A stretch of DNA of 32,735 bases from Pelagibacterales bacterium SAG-MED43 (GTDB lineage: Bacteria > Pseudomonadota > Alphaproteobacteria > Pelagibacterales > Pelagibacteraceae): positions 1-32,735 of the forward strand of contig JACWEK010000007.1 of the NCBI GenBank assembly GCA_014653535.1, read 5' to 3'. A program made the translations under genes and the position numbers. The notes under the pieces are model-generated. The model was not told where the DNA came from, did no database searches, and saw only the letters and a list, made by a program, of their open reading frames with translations. Each line of letters begins with the position of its first letter. Position 1 is the stretch's first letter. Of the stretch, positions 32,374-32,735 are shown piece by piece.

Positions 32374-32374
<1 letters not shown>
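32072..32374 (-). CDS. ftsB: FtsB/DivIC-type septum formation initiator
   Basis: Short single-TM plus coiled coil ([56 protein letters not shown]); abuts enolase. Confidence 0.82.

Positions 32375-32735
<361 letters not shown>

Overview
This 32.7 kb AT-rich window has gene content and order typical of a SAR11/Pelagibacterales-type marine alphaproteobacterium (inferred from gene content; no database search was possible). The right two thirds looks like a conserved backbone: ilvD, valS, tRNA-Cys, tRNA-Asn, an XRE regulator, aapJQMP, tRNA-Arg, trkH, trkA, ntrX, ntrY, ispDF, pgpA, pncC, a COQ10/RatA-type protein, lipA, ftsB and the enolase 3' end. The left third is about phosphorus. It holds a PhoR-like kinase and a lipid-remodelling module (PlcP-type metallophosphoesterase, GT4 glycosyltransferase, divergent diacylglycerol-kinase-like gene). 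Three Pho-box-like 11-bp-period direct repeats lie in this part. Next to it is a compact phosphonate cluster: a stand-alone HxGH cytidylyltransferase, a cytidylyltransferase-PEP mutase fusion, phosphonopyruvate decarboxylase and an Fe-ADH. A divergent cupin/HTH protein has the His-x3-Gln...His pattern expected of methylphosphonate synthase (MpnS). The cluster continues with a LicD-like transferase, a sulfotransferase and a mannose-1-phosphate guanylyltransferase, suggesting a phosphonate- and possibly sulfate-decorated glycan. The most interesting points are the methylphosphonate/glycan island with two paralogous CMP-transferase domains, and the paired divergent Pho promoters of the neighbouring lipid module.
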